Positions 10,040 through 19,329 are shown, counted from the stretch's first letter. The stretch is 64,000 nucleotides of DNA from Luteimonas saliphila (GCF_016774335.1 NZ_JAETWA010000019.1:1-64000), one strand, 5' to 3'. Made by a program: numbers and translations. The notes: generated by a model from the sequence alone, not told the origin.

Positions 10040-10471
10040 ATGACCCGCAAAGCCGCCCGTCCGGCGCCCACCCGCCACGCCACCGCCGCCGATACCACCG
10101 CAGCGGTCGACGCGCTCATCGCCGCGCTTGCGCATCCGCACAAGCCCGGCATCGAGGCGTTGCGCGCGGCGATCCTCGCGGTCGATCCCGCGATCGCCGA
10201 AGGCGTGAAGTGGAATGCGCCCAGCTTCCGTACCGGCGAGTACTTCGCCACCTTCCACCTGCGCGCGAGGGCCGGGATCGCGCTGATCCTGCACCTGGGC
10301 GCGAAGGCGCGGGCGTTGCCCGAAGGCGGCCTCGACATCGACGATCCCGACGGACTGCTGGCATGGCTCGGCAAGGACCGGGCGCAGGTCGTGTTCGCCG
10401 ACGAGGCCGACGCTCGCAGGCGCATCCCCGCGCTGCAGGCGGTGCTGCGACAGTGGATCCGCGCGGTCTGA
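10040..10471 (+). CDS. DUF1801 domain-containing protein
   Basis: This 143-residue protein begins at the ATG giving MTRKAARPAPTRH; the open frame further upstream belongs to a shadow of the previous gene. It carries the DUF1801 pattern VKWNAPSFRTGEYFATFHLR at about residues 57-76. The fold is the YdhG/frataxin-like type, whose members are sometimes linked to iron or stress. It lies 70 bases after the YciI-like gene on the same strand and may be co-transcribed. No catalytic role is known. Confidence 0.8.
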   Translation: MTRKAARPAPTRHATAADTTAAVDALIAALAHPHKPGIEALRAAILAVDPAIAEGVKWNAPSFRTGEYFATFHLRARAGIALILHLGAKARALPEGGLDIDDPDGLLAWLGKDRAQVVFADEADARRRIPALQAVLRQWIRAV

Positions 10472-10648
10472 CCCCCCCGCCGACGCCGGAGGGCTGACGC
10501 ACGAGCCCGGCCGACGTTCCGCCCGCATGGTCGCCCTGTCCCGAATTCCCCGGGGGCGGCGCCGATGCCGGCTCCGGGCCCGGGTGCGGTTTTCGGTCGT
10601 CGCTGCTTTCGTCCACACTCTGCCGCTGCCACGCCACCGGACGCCCTC

Positions 10649-12136
10649 ATGGCCTTCAGCTCGCCGCTGTTCATCACCTTCGCCGCCTACCTGCTGCTGA
10701 TGGTCGGGATCGGCTTCGTGGCCTGGCGGCGCACCCGCACCTTCGACGACTACATCCTCGGCGGGCGCTCGCTGGGCAGCTACGTCACCGCGCTGGCGGC
10801 CGGCGCCTCGGACATGAGCGGTTGGCTGATGATGGGCCTGCCCGGCGCCCTGTACCTCGGCGGCGCGTCGGAGGTATGGATCGCGATCGGCCTGGTGATC
10901 GGTACATGGTGCAACTGGAAGTACGTCGCCGGCCCGCTGCGCGTGTACACCGAACGCACTCGCAACGCGCTGACCCTGCCGGACTACTTCACCCACCGCT
11001 TCGAGGATCGCAGCCGCCTGCTGCGGATCCTCGCCGCGCTGGTGATCCTGGTGTTCTTCGCGATCTACTGCGCCTCGGGCATCGTCGCCGGCGCGCGCCT
11101 GTTCGAGAGCATGTTCGGCCTGCCGTACGCGCAGGCGATGTTCTGGGGCGCGGCGGTGACGATCGCCTACACCTTCATCGGCGGTTTCCTGGCGGTGAGC
11201 TGGACCGACACCGTGCAGGCGACGCTGATGATCTTCGCCCTGCTGCTGGTGCCGGTGTTCGCGATCCTCGGCGTCGGCGGACCGGCGCAGGCGCTGGCGC
11301 TGGTGGAGCAGGTCGATCCGTCGCGCCTGCAGTGGGTCGGCGCCGGCGGCGCGGTGGCGATCGTCTCCGCGCTGGCCTGGGGGCTGGGCTACTTCGGCCA
11401 GCCGCACGTGCTGGCGCGGTTCATGGCCGCCGACAACCTGGCCACGATCCCGCGCGCCCGCCGCATCGCGATGGGCTGGATGATGCTGTGCCTGGCCGGG
11501 GCGATGGCGACCGGTTTCTTCGGCATCGCCTGGTTCGCCGCGCATCCCGAGGCCGCCGGGCCGGTCGACGCCAATCCCGAGCGCGTGTTCATCGCCCTGT
11601 CCGGGTTGCTGTTCAACCCGTGGATCGCCGGCGTGCTGCTGTCGGCGATCCTCGCCGCGATCATGAGCACGCTCTCGGCGCAGCTGCTGGTGTGCTCGAG
11701 CGCGCTGACCGAGGATTTCTACCGCGGCTTCGTGCGCCCGCGGGCGGGCCATCGCGAGCTGGTGTGGTTCGGCCGCGCGATGGTGCTGGCGGTGGCGCTG
11801 CTGGCGATCTGGATCGCGCGCGACCCCGACAGCCGCGTGCTCGGCCTGGTCGCCTATGCCTGGGCCGGGTTCGGCGCGGCGTTCGGGCCGGTGGTGGTGC
11901 TGTCGCTCACCTGGAAGCGGATGACCCGCAACGGCGCGCTGGCCGGCATGATCGTCGGCGCCGCCACTGTGATCGCGTGGAAGCAGACCGGCAGCCCGCT
12001 GTACGAGATGGTGCCCGGGGTGGTACTGGCGACGACCGCCATCGTCATCGCCAGCCTGCTCGACAAGGCGCCGTCGCAGGCCCTGCAGACGCAGCACGAG
12101 CAGGTGCGGCTGACGCTGCGCGAGAACGGCTACTGA
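10649..12136 (+). CDS. putP: Sodium/proline symporter
   Basis: This 495-residue inner-membrane transporter of the SSS family imports proline with sodium. The chosen start is MAFSSPLFIT; upstream in-frame codons read through the spacer. The sodium-site region GASDMSGWLMMGLPG places the key Asp at residue 55, the same number as in E. coli PutP. About 13 hydrophobic segments follow, and LGYFGQPHVLARFMA in the middle is typical of PutP. No putA gene is in the window, so the proline catabolic partner must be elsewhere. Control cannot be seen. Confidence 0.94.
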   Translation: MAFSSPLFITFAAYLLLMVGIGFVAWRRTRTFDDYILGGRSLGSYVTALAAGASDMSGWLMMGLPGALYLGGASEVWIAIGLVIGTWCNWKYVAGPLRVYTERTRNALTLPDYFTHRFEDRSRLLRILAALVILVFFAIYCASGIVAGARLFESMFGLPYAQAMFWGAAVTIAYTFIGGFLAVSWTDTVQATLMIFALLLVPVFAILGVGGPAQALALVEQVDPSRLQWVGAGGAVAIVSALAWGLGYFGQPHVLARFMAADNLATIPRARRIAMGWMMLCLAGAMATGFFGIAWFAAHPEAAGPVDANPERVFIALSGLLFNPWIAGVLLSAILAAIMSTLSAQLLVCSSALTEDFYRGFVRPRAGHRELVWFGRAMVLAVALLAIWIARDPDSRVLGLVAYAWAGFGAAFGPVVVLSLTWKRMTRNGALAGMIVGAATVIAWKQTGSPLYEMVPGVVLATTAIVIASLLDKAPSQALQTQHEQVRLTLRENGY

Positions 12137-12185
12137 TGGTGGATCGCCTGCACGCGTTCGCAGTCGGCAAGCCGGTCGCACCGCC

Positions 12186-13001
12186 GTGAGCGCGACCGCG
12201 ACCTATGCGTTGATCCCGCCGGAGACCAGCGTGGCCCACCTGGTCGACTGCTTCTGGGTGGTGACGGACGACGACGCCACGCCCGGCGAACGCAAGATCG
12301 TGCCGGACGGCTTTCCCGAGCTGGTCTTCCACCATGGCGACCCCTACGAGATCCGGCTGGCGGACGGCGCATGGATCCGGCAACCGCGCGCGCTGGCGGC
12401 GGGCCAGCTCTCGCGCTACTTCTTCCTGCGCAATACCGGCCGCACCGACATCACCGGGGTCAAGTTGCGGCCCTGGGCGCTCGCGCAGCTCTGCGCCCGG
12501 CCGATGGCCGCGCTGACGGACCGAGTGCCGGCGCTGGACGCGGTTTGCGAGCGTGCCAACGTGCTGGAAACGGCCGCCGGTGGCTGCCCGGACACGGGCG
12601 CGCGGATCGCGGCATTGTCCCGTGCCCTGCTCGAAATCTGCCCGGCCGGCGCGCCGCCGGAAATGGTGACGTCTGCGATCGCGCTGATCGTCGCGACGCA
12701 GGGACGCCTGCCGGTGACGGAGATCAACGCCCGCCTCGGCACCCATCCGCGCAGCCTCGAACGCGCGTTCGCGCGATGGATCGGACTGACGCCGAAGCTC
12801 TACTCGCGCGTGATCCGCCTCAGCACGATCTTCAGGGCCGCCAGCGGCGAGGCAGGCAACCTGAGCGACCTGTCGTTCCACGCCGGCTACTACGACCAGC
12901 CGCACTTCCACCGGGAGTTCAAGGCGTTCACCGGCGAGGCCCCGTCGAAGTATCCGTTCGCGCAGCCGAACATGGCCAACCTGTTCCTCAACCGGGCCTG
13001 A
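12186..13001 (+). CDS. AraC-family transcriptional regulator
   Basis: This 271-residue regulator starts at GTG. The first 120 residues match the DUF6597 sensor-like region (HLVDCFWVV, KIVPDGFPELVFHHGD), and the C-terminal 100 residues are the double helix-turn-helix domain: LPVTEINARLGTHPRSLERAF then LSDLSFHAGYYDQPHFHREFK, ending with FTGEAPSKY. The second helix pair is the best-conserved part of AraC proteins. It lies 50 bases after putP on the same strand, but no evidence ties it to proline. Its ligand and targets are unknown. The next gene follows after 76 bases. Confidence 0.9.
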   Translation: MSATATYALIPPETSVAHLVDCFWVVTDDDATPGERKIVPDGFPELVFHHGDPYEIRLADGAWIRQPRALAAGQLSRYFFLRNTGRTDITGVKLRPWALAQLCARPMAALTDRVPALDAVCERANVLETAAGGCPDTGARIAALSRALLEICPAGAPPEMVTSAIALIVATQGRLPVTEINARLGTHPRSLERAFARWIGLTPKLYSRVIRLSTIFRAASGEAGNLSDLSFHAGYYDQPHFHREFKAFTGEAPSKYPFAQPNMANLFLNRA

Positions 13002-13077
13002 TCCCGGCCCTGTCGGTTCCGTACAAGACATCCTCCGGCGGGACGCGGTGTGATGCGGCCATCGCAACGGAGGCCAC

Positions 13078-13947
13078 ATGCGCACGATCCTGCTGCTCGC
13101 CTGCATCCTGCTCGCGTCCCTCGTTCCACCGTCCGCCGTCGCGAATACCGACGCCCGCATCGAAGCGCTCGGCTGGCTGCTCGGCCAGTGGCGGCGCACC
13201 GGACTGCCCGAAGGCAGGACCGGGCACGAGCGCTGGGAACCCGCGGGCAGCGGGCTGGCAGGCGTCGGCGCGCTGCAGCGGGACGGCGCGACGGTGTTCG
13301 AGGAGCAGCTGCGCATCGAGGCGGACGGTCGCGAGGTGTTCTACGTCGCCGACGTGCCGGGCAACGCCGCGCCGGTGCGGTTCCGGCTGGTCGAACAATC
13401 GGAGTCCGCGGTCGCCTTCGAGAACCCCGGCCACGATTTCCCGCAGCGCATCGCCTATCGCCGCGACGGCGAGCGCCTGCGCGCCACCATTTCCGGCGAC
13501 GGCCGCGAGGCGAGCTTCGCCTTCGAGCGCGCCGCGCCCCCCGGAGCCGATCCCCATGACCCAACGACGAGACCCGCCATGCAGCACATGATCAACTGGT
13601 TCGAGATTCCCGTTGCCGACTTCGACCGCGCGCTGCGCTTCTACGGCGCGGTGCTGGACGCGCCGCTGGAGGCGATGGACATGGACGGCGTCCGCATGGG
13701 CATGTTCCCCAGCGACGGCCGCAACGTCTCCGGCGCCATCGTGCACGGCGAGGACTACGTGCCGGGGACCACCGGCGCCCTGGTCTACCTGTCCGGGGGC
13801 GGGGACCTGGCCCCGGCGCTGGCACGGGTCGCCGCCGCGGGCGGCAAGGTGATCGTGCCGAAGACGCAGATCTCGCCGGAGTTCGGTTACTTCGCCCTGT
13901 TCCTCGACAGCGAGGGCAACCGCGTCGGCCTGCATTCGCCGAACTGA
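13078..13947 (+). CDS. DUF6265-VOC fusion protein (exported N-terminal half, glyoxalase-type C-terminal half)
   Basis: This 289-residue frame joins two proteins that are normally separate. Residues 1-22 are a signal peptide; residues 25 to about 150 match the DUF6265 family (LGWLLGQW, ERWEP, FENPGHDFPQRIAYRR). From an internal Met at residue 168 (base 13579) the protein reads as a complete VOC/glyoxalase domain (INWFEIPVADFDRALRFYGAV, FLDSEGNRVGLHSP). VOC proteins of this kind are usually cytoplasmic, so export of the fusion would be odd. A run of six C at 13536-13541 lies just before the junction. It may be a true fusion, a stop lost by a frame change, or two genes with a second start at 13579. 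Confidence 0.75.
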   Translation: MRTILLLACILLASLVPPSAVANTDARIEALGWLLGQWRRTGLPEGRTGHERWEPAGSGLAGVGALQRDGATVFEEQLRIEADGREVFYVADVPGNAAPVRFRLVEQSESAVAFENPGHDFPQRIAYRRDGERLRATISGDGREASFAFERAAPPGADPHDPTTRPAMQHMINWFEIPVADFDRALRFYGAVLDAPLEAMDMDGVRMGMFPSDGRNVSGAIVHGEDYVPGTTGALVYLSGGGDLAPALARVAAAGGKVIVPKTQISPEFGYFALFLDSEGNRVGLHSPN

Positions 13948-14380
13948 TCCGGGGCTGCCGGCGACCGCGACCAGTTCCATCAACCCGCTGGCCGACGCCG
14001 GCGCTTGATCCCCGGGGCGCATGACCTCCACGACGGCCACACCTTGCGGCGTGTCGCCGGGGGGGCTGGCGATGCATATCCGGGCCGCTGGCGATTGCGG
14101 GCGTCCCGGATGCGGCCTTCGGCCTTATCCGGGCTACGGCAGGAATCCGGACCCCCGTAGCCCGGATAAGCGAAGCGCATCCGGGACTCCATCACTGCGT
14201 CCGCCGACTTGCGGCGTGTCGTCGGAGGGCTGGCGATGCATGTCCGGGGCGCTGGCGATTGCGGGCATCCCGGATGCGGCCTTCGGCCTTATCCGGGCTA
14301 CGCCAGGAATCCGCCCCCCGTAGCCCGGATAAGCGAAGCGCATCCGGGACTCCATCACTGCGTCCGCCGACGCCCGCCAC
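13948..14380. other. Spacer made of a tandem duplication with repeats, no gene
   Basis: This 433-bp gap between two convergent genes holds no supported coding region. Nearly all of it is a direct duplication of about 165 bp that carries family-A palindromes. Confidence 0.7.
14044..14371. repeat. 165-bp tandem duplication containing palindromic repeat pairs
   Basis: Unit 1 runs 14044-14208 and unit 2 runs 14209-14371, both beginning TTGCGGCGTGTCG and ending TCCATCACTGCGTCCGCCGAC (quoted in part). Each unit has one inverted and one direct family-A palindrome separated by about 18 bp (14104-14138 with 14157-14186, and 14268-14302 with 14320-14349). The units differ by only a few substitutions and a small deletion, so the duplication looks recent. 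Confidence 0.85.
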
Positions 14381-15460
14381 TCACTCCTCGCCAAGGATCT
14401 CCGCAGCGTCCACCACCTCCACGCCCTGCAACTGTCCCAGGAGCCGATCGAACCAGGCCTTGTGCGAGGCGCCGACGATCGACAGCACGCGCGCGCCGGG
14501 GCGTTCGCGGAAGGTGGCGCCGATGTTGGCGACCATGCGCAGGTTGCACAGGTCCCAGCCGCCGACGTACTGGCGGCCGAAGTGCTGCGGCGATTCCTCC
14601 TTCAATGCCAGCGCGAAATCGCAGGCCATGGGCATGCGCTGGTAGTCGGCGCTGTTGGTGTGCCGGTACAGCGGCAGCAGGTCCGGGGCCTCGCGCAGCG
14701 CCTGGTCGCGCGCGCGCAGCGCCTTGCACTCCGGGGGCGCGCTGTCCCAGGCGCCGCGGATCGCGCTCGCGAAGCCGTCCATGTCGTCGATGCGCAGGTT
14801 GTCGCCGGTGTGGTCGTCGGTCGGGAACACGCGCTGCAGGCCCAGGCGCACGGCCAGCGCCGCGCCGATCGAGGTGTCCTCGTTGATGGACGCGGCGCGC
14901 TTGTCCAGCATGTCGACCAGCGCGGCGTCGAGGCCGTCGCCGACCACGCGCTCCGCCGCGGGCAGATGCAGCCATTGCACCACGGCCGAAGGGGGATCGC
15001 CTGCAGCGAGTAAGGTCGCGGCCAGGCGGCGGCGCTGCGCGGGCGTGGGCGCGTCGGGCCAGGCGTCGAGCTGCGCCTGCGCGGCGGCGATCGCGGCTGG
15101 CACGTCGAGGCCGGTGACCGCGCGTGCCGCGGCGATGTCGGGGCAGTAGCGCGCGCCGCCCTCCGGATCGTAGACGGCCGGGTGCCGCGCCATCAGGTCG
15201 CAGGTCTCGCCGGGCATCGCCTCGATGGTGATGATCTGCGGGGCGAACGCCTCGAGCCGCTGCAGCAGCGATTCCAGTGCACCCGGCGCGAGTTCGCCGG
15301 GCTCGCCCTGGGCAAGGTGCACCGTGCCGAGCACCAGCACGCGGGTGGGCTCACCGGAAATGCGCGCAGCGGGCTTCGGCGTCGGGGAGGCCTGCGCCAG
15401 CGCCGCGCACGCGGGCGCGACGGCAAGCAGCAGGGCGGGCAACAGCGAACGATGCATCAC
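14381..15460 (-). CDS. DUF5694 domain-containing exported protein
   Basis: This 359-residue protein has a signal peptide (cleavage likely after ALAQA, about residue 24). The mature part shows RVLVLGTVHLAQ, ITIEAMPGETCD, FPTDDHTGDN and VLSIVGASHKAWFD, the conserved blocks of DUF5694. The GTVH, E and GASH pattern recalls the TraB/ChaN/Tiki fold, so a metal-dependent hydrolase activity is possible but untested. A second Met at position 2 is an equal start candidate. It stands alone between repeat-bearing spacers. Confidence 0.8.
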   Translation of the reverse strand: MMHRSLLPALLLAVAPACAALAQASPTPKPAARISGEPTRVLVLGTVHLAQGEPGELAPGALESLLQRLEAFAPQIITIEAMPGETCDLMARHPAVYDPEGGARYCPDIAAARAVTGLDVPAAIAAAQAQLDAWPDAPTPAQRRRLAATLLAAGDPPSAVVQWLHLPAAERVVGDGLDAALVDMLDKRAASINEDTSIGAALAVRLGLQRVFPTDDHTGDNLRIDDMDGFASAIRGAWDSAPPECKALRARDQALREAPDLLPLYRHTNSADYQRMPMACDFALALKEESPQHFGRQYVGGWDLCNLRMVANIGATFRERPGARVLSIVGASHKAWFDRLLGQLQGVEVVDAAEILGEE

Positions 15461-15642
15461 GGCCTCCGGGCGATGGCGCGGCGCGGAGGCGTCCGCGCGG
15501 CCGCGCCATCACACGCGATCCTCGTGGCGAAGGCATGTCCGGATGGTCATGGTGGCGATCGAGGCGTGATCGGGTTTCGTGCGGGGATCCGATCGTTCGG
15601 GGCGCGGTTGATCGTTCGCGTGCGCGATCGAGGATCGCGGCT

Positions 15643-15677
15643 CCCCGGATGCGGCCTGCGGCCTTATCCGGGCTACG
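15643..15677. repeat. Palindromic repeat family A, GCGGCCTGCGGCC variant
   Basis: This inverted-orientation copy has the expanded centre seen also at 9.4, 14.1 and 14.3 kb. Confidence 0.8.
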
Positions 15678-15794
15678 GTTCTTCCTTTCTCCGCTCTGCG
15701 GGGCATTGCGCCCTTAACGGGTGGAAGGTGCCGAAGGCGGATGGGGGCGCGCCGCAGGCGTGTTGGATCAGTCGCTGCTTTCCCCGACCCCGAC

Positions 15795-15816
15795 CCTCCC
15801 CCGCAAGCGGGGGAGG
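15795..15816. terminator. Stem-loop downstream of the NHL-M23 gene
   Basis: CCTCCCCCGC and GCGGGGGAGG form a ten-base-pair arm around a two-base AA loop. It lies about 84 bases beyond the NHL-M23 stop. There is no T-run, so it is a weak intrinsic terminator at best. A related stem-loop recurs at 19.3 kb. Confidence 0.4.
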
Positions 15817-15899
15817 AAGCTTCTCCGGGAGAGGAGCAGGCGACGCGGTCGGGGCGCGAGGCAGCGTGTCGCTTCGGGCACGACGCGGCGCCACCGCAG

Positions 15900-18059
15900 T
15901 CAGTGCGCCAGCAGCCGCACCGGCAGGTCGGTGGCGCCGATCGCGCGATTGCCGGCCGCGTCCACGCCGATCGCACGCACGAGGTAGTCGCCTGCGGGCA
16001 GCGCCGCCGGCTCCCAGCGCGCCTCGGCGATCTCGTCGCCGCGCACCACGTTGCTCGCCACGTACAGGAAGCGCGTGCGCGAAGCGCCGTGCACGGTGAT
16101 GCCGCTGTCGGCGGCGTAGGCGATGCGCACCGCATCCGGGTGCGCGGGCATGCGCGAGAAGTCGAGATTCATCCACGGCGTTTCGAAACCCGGCGCCGGC
16201 GTGCCGTCCGCGCGCAGCACCTGGTAGCCGATGCGGTGCAGGCCGAGCCGCCGCCGCGGCAGGTTGCCGTCGACCTGGTCCCAGGCATCGACCACCACCT
16301 GCACCCCGCCGCCTTCGCGCGGCACCAGCACGCGGCCATCCTCGCGCGCGGTGAGCGGCTGGCCCGCATCGTCCAGCAGCGACACGCCGTCGATGCGTGG
16401 CGGCACGCTGTCGCGGTAGCCGTGGAAACCGAGCCGGATCGCATTGTGCTGGTGGCCGTAGGGGCCGACGATCAGGTGCGTGTGCGCCTGTGCGTTGACC
16501 GTGCCCAGCGCATCGCCGGCGCGAAAGCGCGTGCCGCGCATGATCCGCACCCGGGCCGGCTTGCCGTCCTCGTCGTGGTCGAACAGGAATCGCGCCGGAT
16601 CGAGGTTGCGGCCCTGCGGCGTGCGGCCGGCACGCAGATGCACGTAGGACAGTTCGTCGATCGAGATGCCTTCGGACTGGCCGCCGAAACTCCATGTCGC
16701 CAGCGGGCTGGTCACCTTGCCGTCGGCGATCGACAGCACGCGTGCGCCAACGTCGCCGCGCACGTCGAGACCGTTGTGCAGGTGGCTGCGGCTTTCGCCG
16801 CTGAAGTTGCCGCGCACCTCGCCCAGGGTGCCGACCACCTCGTGCCAGCCGTCCTGTGGCGCGAACGGCCAGCGCTGGCGCGTCTGCGGCAGCGCGCGTG
16901 CCGGCGAGGGACCGACCGGGCCGTCGGCGAGCGACATCGACATCGCATCGCCCGTCTCGCGGCGCGACAGCCGGTGCAGGCGATGGCCCGCGGCATCGGC
17001 CACCAGCAGGCTGCCGTCGGCGTCCAGCCACAGCGCCGCCGGCCGCGCGAACCATTGCCGCGGCACGCCGCCGGAAACCACGCGCGCGTTGCCGTCGCGC
17101 GCAACCTGCACGATCCGCCCCGGCGAGAGTTCGCCGACATAGACCTGTCCGTCGTGGGTGGCGGCCAGCGACAGCGGCCGTCCCTGCAACGCCTCCGCGT
17201 TCCAGGACGAGGCACGCCAGGTATGCGCGGCGCCGTCGCGGTCGATCCAGCGCAGCGCGCGGTTGCCGGTGTCGGCGATCCACAGCGTGCCGTCGCCGGC
17301 CAGCGCCAGCGCCGTCGGCGTGTCGAACCGCGAGGGGTTGCCCGCGCCGCCGGCGAAGCCCGGCCCGTCGCCGCCGCCGCCGCCGCCCAGCGTGCGCACG
17401 CGGCCATCGCGTTCGATCACGCGGATGCGGTCGTTCCAGGTATCGGCGACGTACACCCGACCGGCCGCGTCCACCGCCACGCCCATCGGCGCGCGGAACT
17501 GCGCCAGCGCGCGGTCGCCGTCGCGGAAGCCGGCGATGCCGGTGCCGGCCAGCGTGGTGACGCGCCCCTGCGGCGTGACCTTGCGGATCGCGTGGTTGCC
17601 GGTGTCTGCGACATAGAGATTGCCCAGCCGGTCGACCGCGAGCGCGGAAGGGGTGTGGAACTTCGCCGCCACGCCGATGCCGTCGGCGAAGCCTTCGGTC
17701 GATCCGGCGAACGTGCTCACGCGCCCGTCCGGCGCGATCCGGCGGATGCGGTTGGCCTCGCCGCCGTCGGCCACGAACAGGCTGCCGTCGGGGCCGCGCA
17801 CCAGCCCCCAGGGCTCGTCGAAGCGCGCGCCCAGCACGTGGCCGTCGCGCGCGCCGCGGTGGCCGTCGCCGGCGATCGGCTCGATGCGCGGCTGCCAGTC
17901 GAACGCGGTGGGCGCCAGCGGCGGCGGCGGCGGGCGCAGCCAGTCGCGCAGCGGTTGCCAGAAGAACGTGGCCGCCAGCGCCAGCGCGGTGAGCGCCGCG
18001 ACCGCGACCAGCGCGCGACGCGTCCGGTTCGACGCAGTCCGCGCGATTCTCCGGTTCAA
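15900..18059 (-). CDS. NHL-repeat and M23-peptidase fusion protein, membrane-anchored
   Basis: This 719-residue protein combines an N-terminal membrane anchor (about residues 13-30), a Pro-rich stretch, six or so NHL beta-propeller repeats (about 50-330, for example GNLYVADTGNHAIRKV and GRVYVADTWNDRIRVI) and a C-terminal M23-like domain. The M23 zinc residues are present: HNGLD (H428, D432) and HTH (H526, H528). The start is probably TTG at 18059, overlapping the rlmI stop as TTGA; no ATG is available near the hydrophobic segment. The part after residue 560 looks like an extra beta-sandwich. The product likely sits in the periplasm and acts on peptidoglycan, with the propeller binding a partner. 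That role is inference. Confidence 0.8.
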   Translation of the reverse strand: MNRRIARTASNRTRRALVAVAALTALALAATFFWQPLRDWLRPPPPPLAPTAFDWQPRIEPIAGDGHRGARDGHVLGARFDEPWGLVRGPDGSLFVADGGEANRIRRIAPDGRVSTFAGSTEGFADGIGVAAKFHTPSALAVDRLGNLYVADTGNHAIRKVTPQGRVTTLAGTGIAGFRDGDRALAQFRAPMGVAVDAAGRVYVADTWNDRIRVIERDGRVRTLGGGGGGDGPGFAGGAGNPSRFDTPTALALAGDGTLWIADTGNRALRWIDRDGAAHTWRASSWNAEALQGRPLSLAATHDGQVYVGELSPGRIVQVARDGNARVVSGGVPRQWFARPAALWLDADGSLLVADAAGHRLHRLSRRETGDAMSMSLADGPVGPSPARALPQTRQRWPFAPQDGWHEVVGTLGEVRGNFSGESRSHLHNGLDVRGDVGARVLSIADGKVTSPLATWSFGGQSEGISIDELSYVHLRAGRTPQGRNLDPARFLFDHDEDGKPARVRIMRGTRFRAGDALGTVNAQAHTHLIVGPYGHQHNAIRLGFHGYRDSVPPRIDGVSLLDDAGQPLTAREDGRVLVPREGGGVQVVVDAWDQVDGNLPRRRLGLHRIGYQVLRADGTPAPGFETPWMNLDFSRMPAHPDAVRIAYAADSGITVHGASRTRFLYVASNVVRGDEIAEARWEPAALPAGDYLVRAIGVDAAGNRAIGATDLPVRLLAH

Positions 18060-19225
18060 TCCAGCACGCGGCAGAACACCGCCTTGAGGTAGCGCGATTC
18101 CTGCACGTGGGCCAGGAACGGATGGTCGGCGCCGGCGCCGGAGACCTTGAGCACCTGCACCGTGCGGCCGGCGTAGAACGCCGCGCGGCGCAGCATGTCG
18201 AGGAACTGCTCCTCGCTCACCAGTCCTGTGCAGGAGAACGTGGCCAGCAGCCCGCCGGGCTTCACCACACCCAGCGCCAGCTTGTTCATGTCGAGGTACT
18301 TCTTCAGCGCGTTGATCACCTGGTCGCGGTCGCGGGTCATCTTCGCCGGGTCGAGGATCACCACGTCGAACCGCTCGCCGGCGTTCGCCGCATCGCGCAG
18401 CCAGGGGAAGATGTCGGCCTGGACGAAGCGCGGGCGCACGTTGTTGAGCTTCGCGTTGCCCTTGGCGATCTCGAGCACCGCCTCGTCGATGTCGATGCCC
18501 ACCACTTCGCTGGCGCCGCGCGCGGCCGCGTACACGCCGAAGCCACCGGTGTTGCAGCACAGGTCGAGCACGCGCTTGCCCGCGCAACGGTGCGAGAGCC
18601 ACTCGCGGTTGTCGCGCTGGTCGGCGAAGAAGCCGGTCTTGTGCGCGCCCGCCGGGTCGGCGCGGAAGCGGATGCCGTTCTCGACGATGATCGCCGGTGA
18701 CGCCGGCTGGCTGCCGCCATAGTCGAACGATTCCTGCTTCTGCACGTGCTCGTCGGCGAAGCTGTGGAAGCGGCAGCCGGGGAACTGCTCGCGCAGCGCT
18801 GCCTGGATCCATTCGCGATGGCGGTACATGCCGGCGCTGAAGAACTCGACCACCAGCAGGTCGTCGTAGCGGTCGACCACCAGGCCCGACAGGCCGTCGC
18901 CCTCGCTGTGCACCACGCGCCAGGCGTTGGTGGTGGCGTCGAGGTCGAGCACTTCGCGACGCAGCTGCACCGCCTTGGCGATCTTCGCCGCGAACCAGGC
19001 GGCGTCGACCGCGACGTCGGGGTCGGTCTCGAGGATCCGCAGCGCGATGCGCGAATGGCCGTTGTAGAAGCCGCGGCCGATCCACGCGCCGTCGACGCCG
19101 ACGATGTCGACGATGCTGCCGGGCTTCGGACGCGGCGTGGGCTTTTCGACCAGTTTCTGGAAGATCCAGGGGTGGTTCGAACGCCAGGCGTTCTTCAGGT
19201 GGACGGTGGGGAGGGCATCGGTCAT
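18056..19225 (-). CDS. rlmI: 23S rRNA (cytosine-C5)-methyltransferase RlmI
   Basis: This 389-residue enzyme methylates C1962 of 23S rRNA with S-adenosylmethionine. Residues 1-70 match the PUA RNA-binding domain (GSIVDIVGVDGAWIGRGFYN). The SAM-binding block is VLDLCCNTGGFGVYAAARGA at about residues 210-229, followed by VVGIDIDEAVL and ILDPAKMTRDRDQV. The catalytic cysteine lies in ATFSCTGL. Length and domain order match the family. It overlaps the next gene by four bases, so the NHL-M23 protein may be translationally coupled to it. Confidence 0.93.
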   Translation of the reverse strand: MTDALPTVHLKNAWRSNHPWIFQKLVEKPTPRPKPGSIVDIVGVDGAWIGRGFYNGHSRIALRILETDPDVAVDAAWFAAKIAKAVQLRREVLDLDATTNAWRVVHSEGDGLSGLVVDRYDDLLVVEFFSAGMYRHREWIQAALREQFPGCRFHSFADEHVQKQESFDYGGSQPASPAIIVENGIRFRADPAGAHKTGFFADQRDNREWLSHRCAGKRVLDLCCNTGGFGVYAAARGASEVVGIDIDEAVLEIAKGNAKLNNVRPRFVQADIFPWLRDAANAGERFDVVILDPAKMTRDRDQVINALKKYLDMNKLALGVVKPGGLLATFSCTGLVSEEQFLDMLRRAAFYAGRTVQVLKVSGAGADHPFLAHVQESRYLKAVFCRVLD

Positions 19226-19329
19226 CGCGGCAGTTTACGTGGCTGCGGCTGCCCCCACCCCAGCCCGCCCAGCCCGGCGCAGCGCGCCGGCCGTTCGACA
19301 GGGCCGCACGGCAATGCCGTGCAATCGGC

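Larger units (their letters stand above)
15461..15899. other. Spacer with one palindrome and a stem-loop, no gene
   Basis: This 439-bp region lies upstream of the DUF5694 gene and downstream of the NHL-M23 gene. It contains one family-A palindrome at 15643-15677 and a strong stem-loop at 15795-15816. No credible reading frame was found. Confidence 0.6.
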
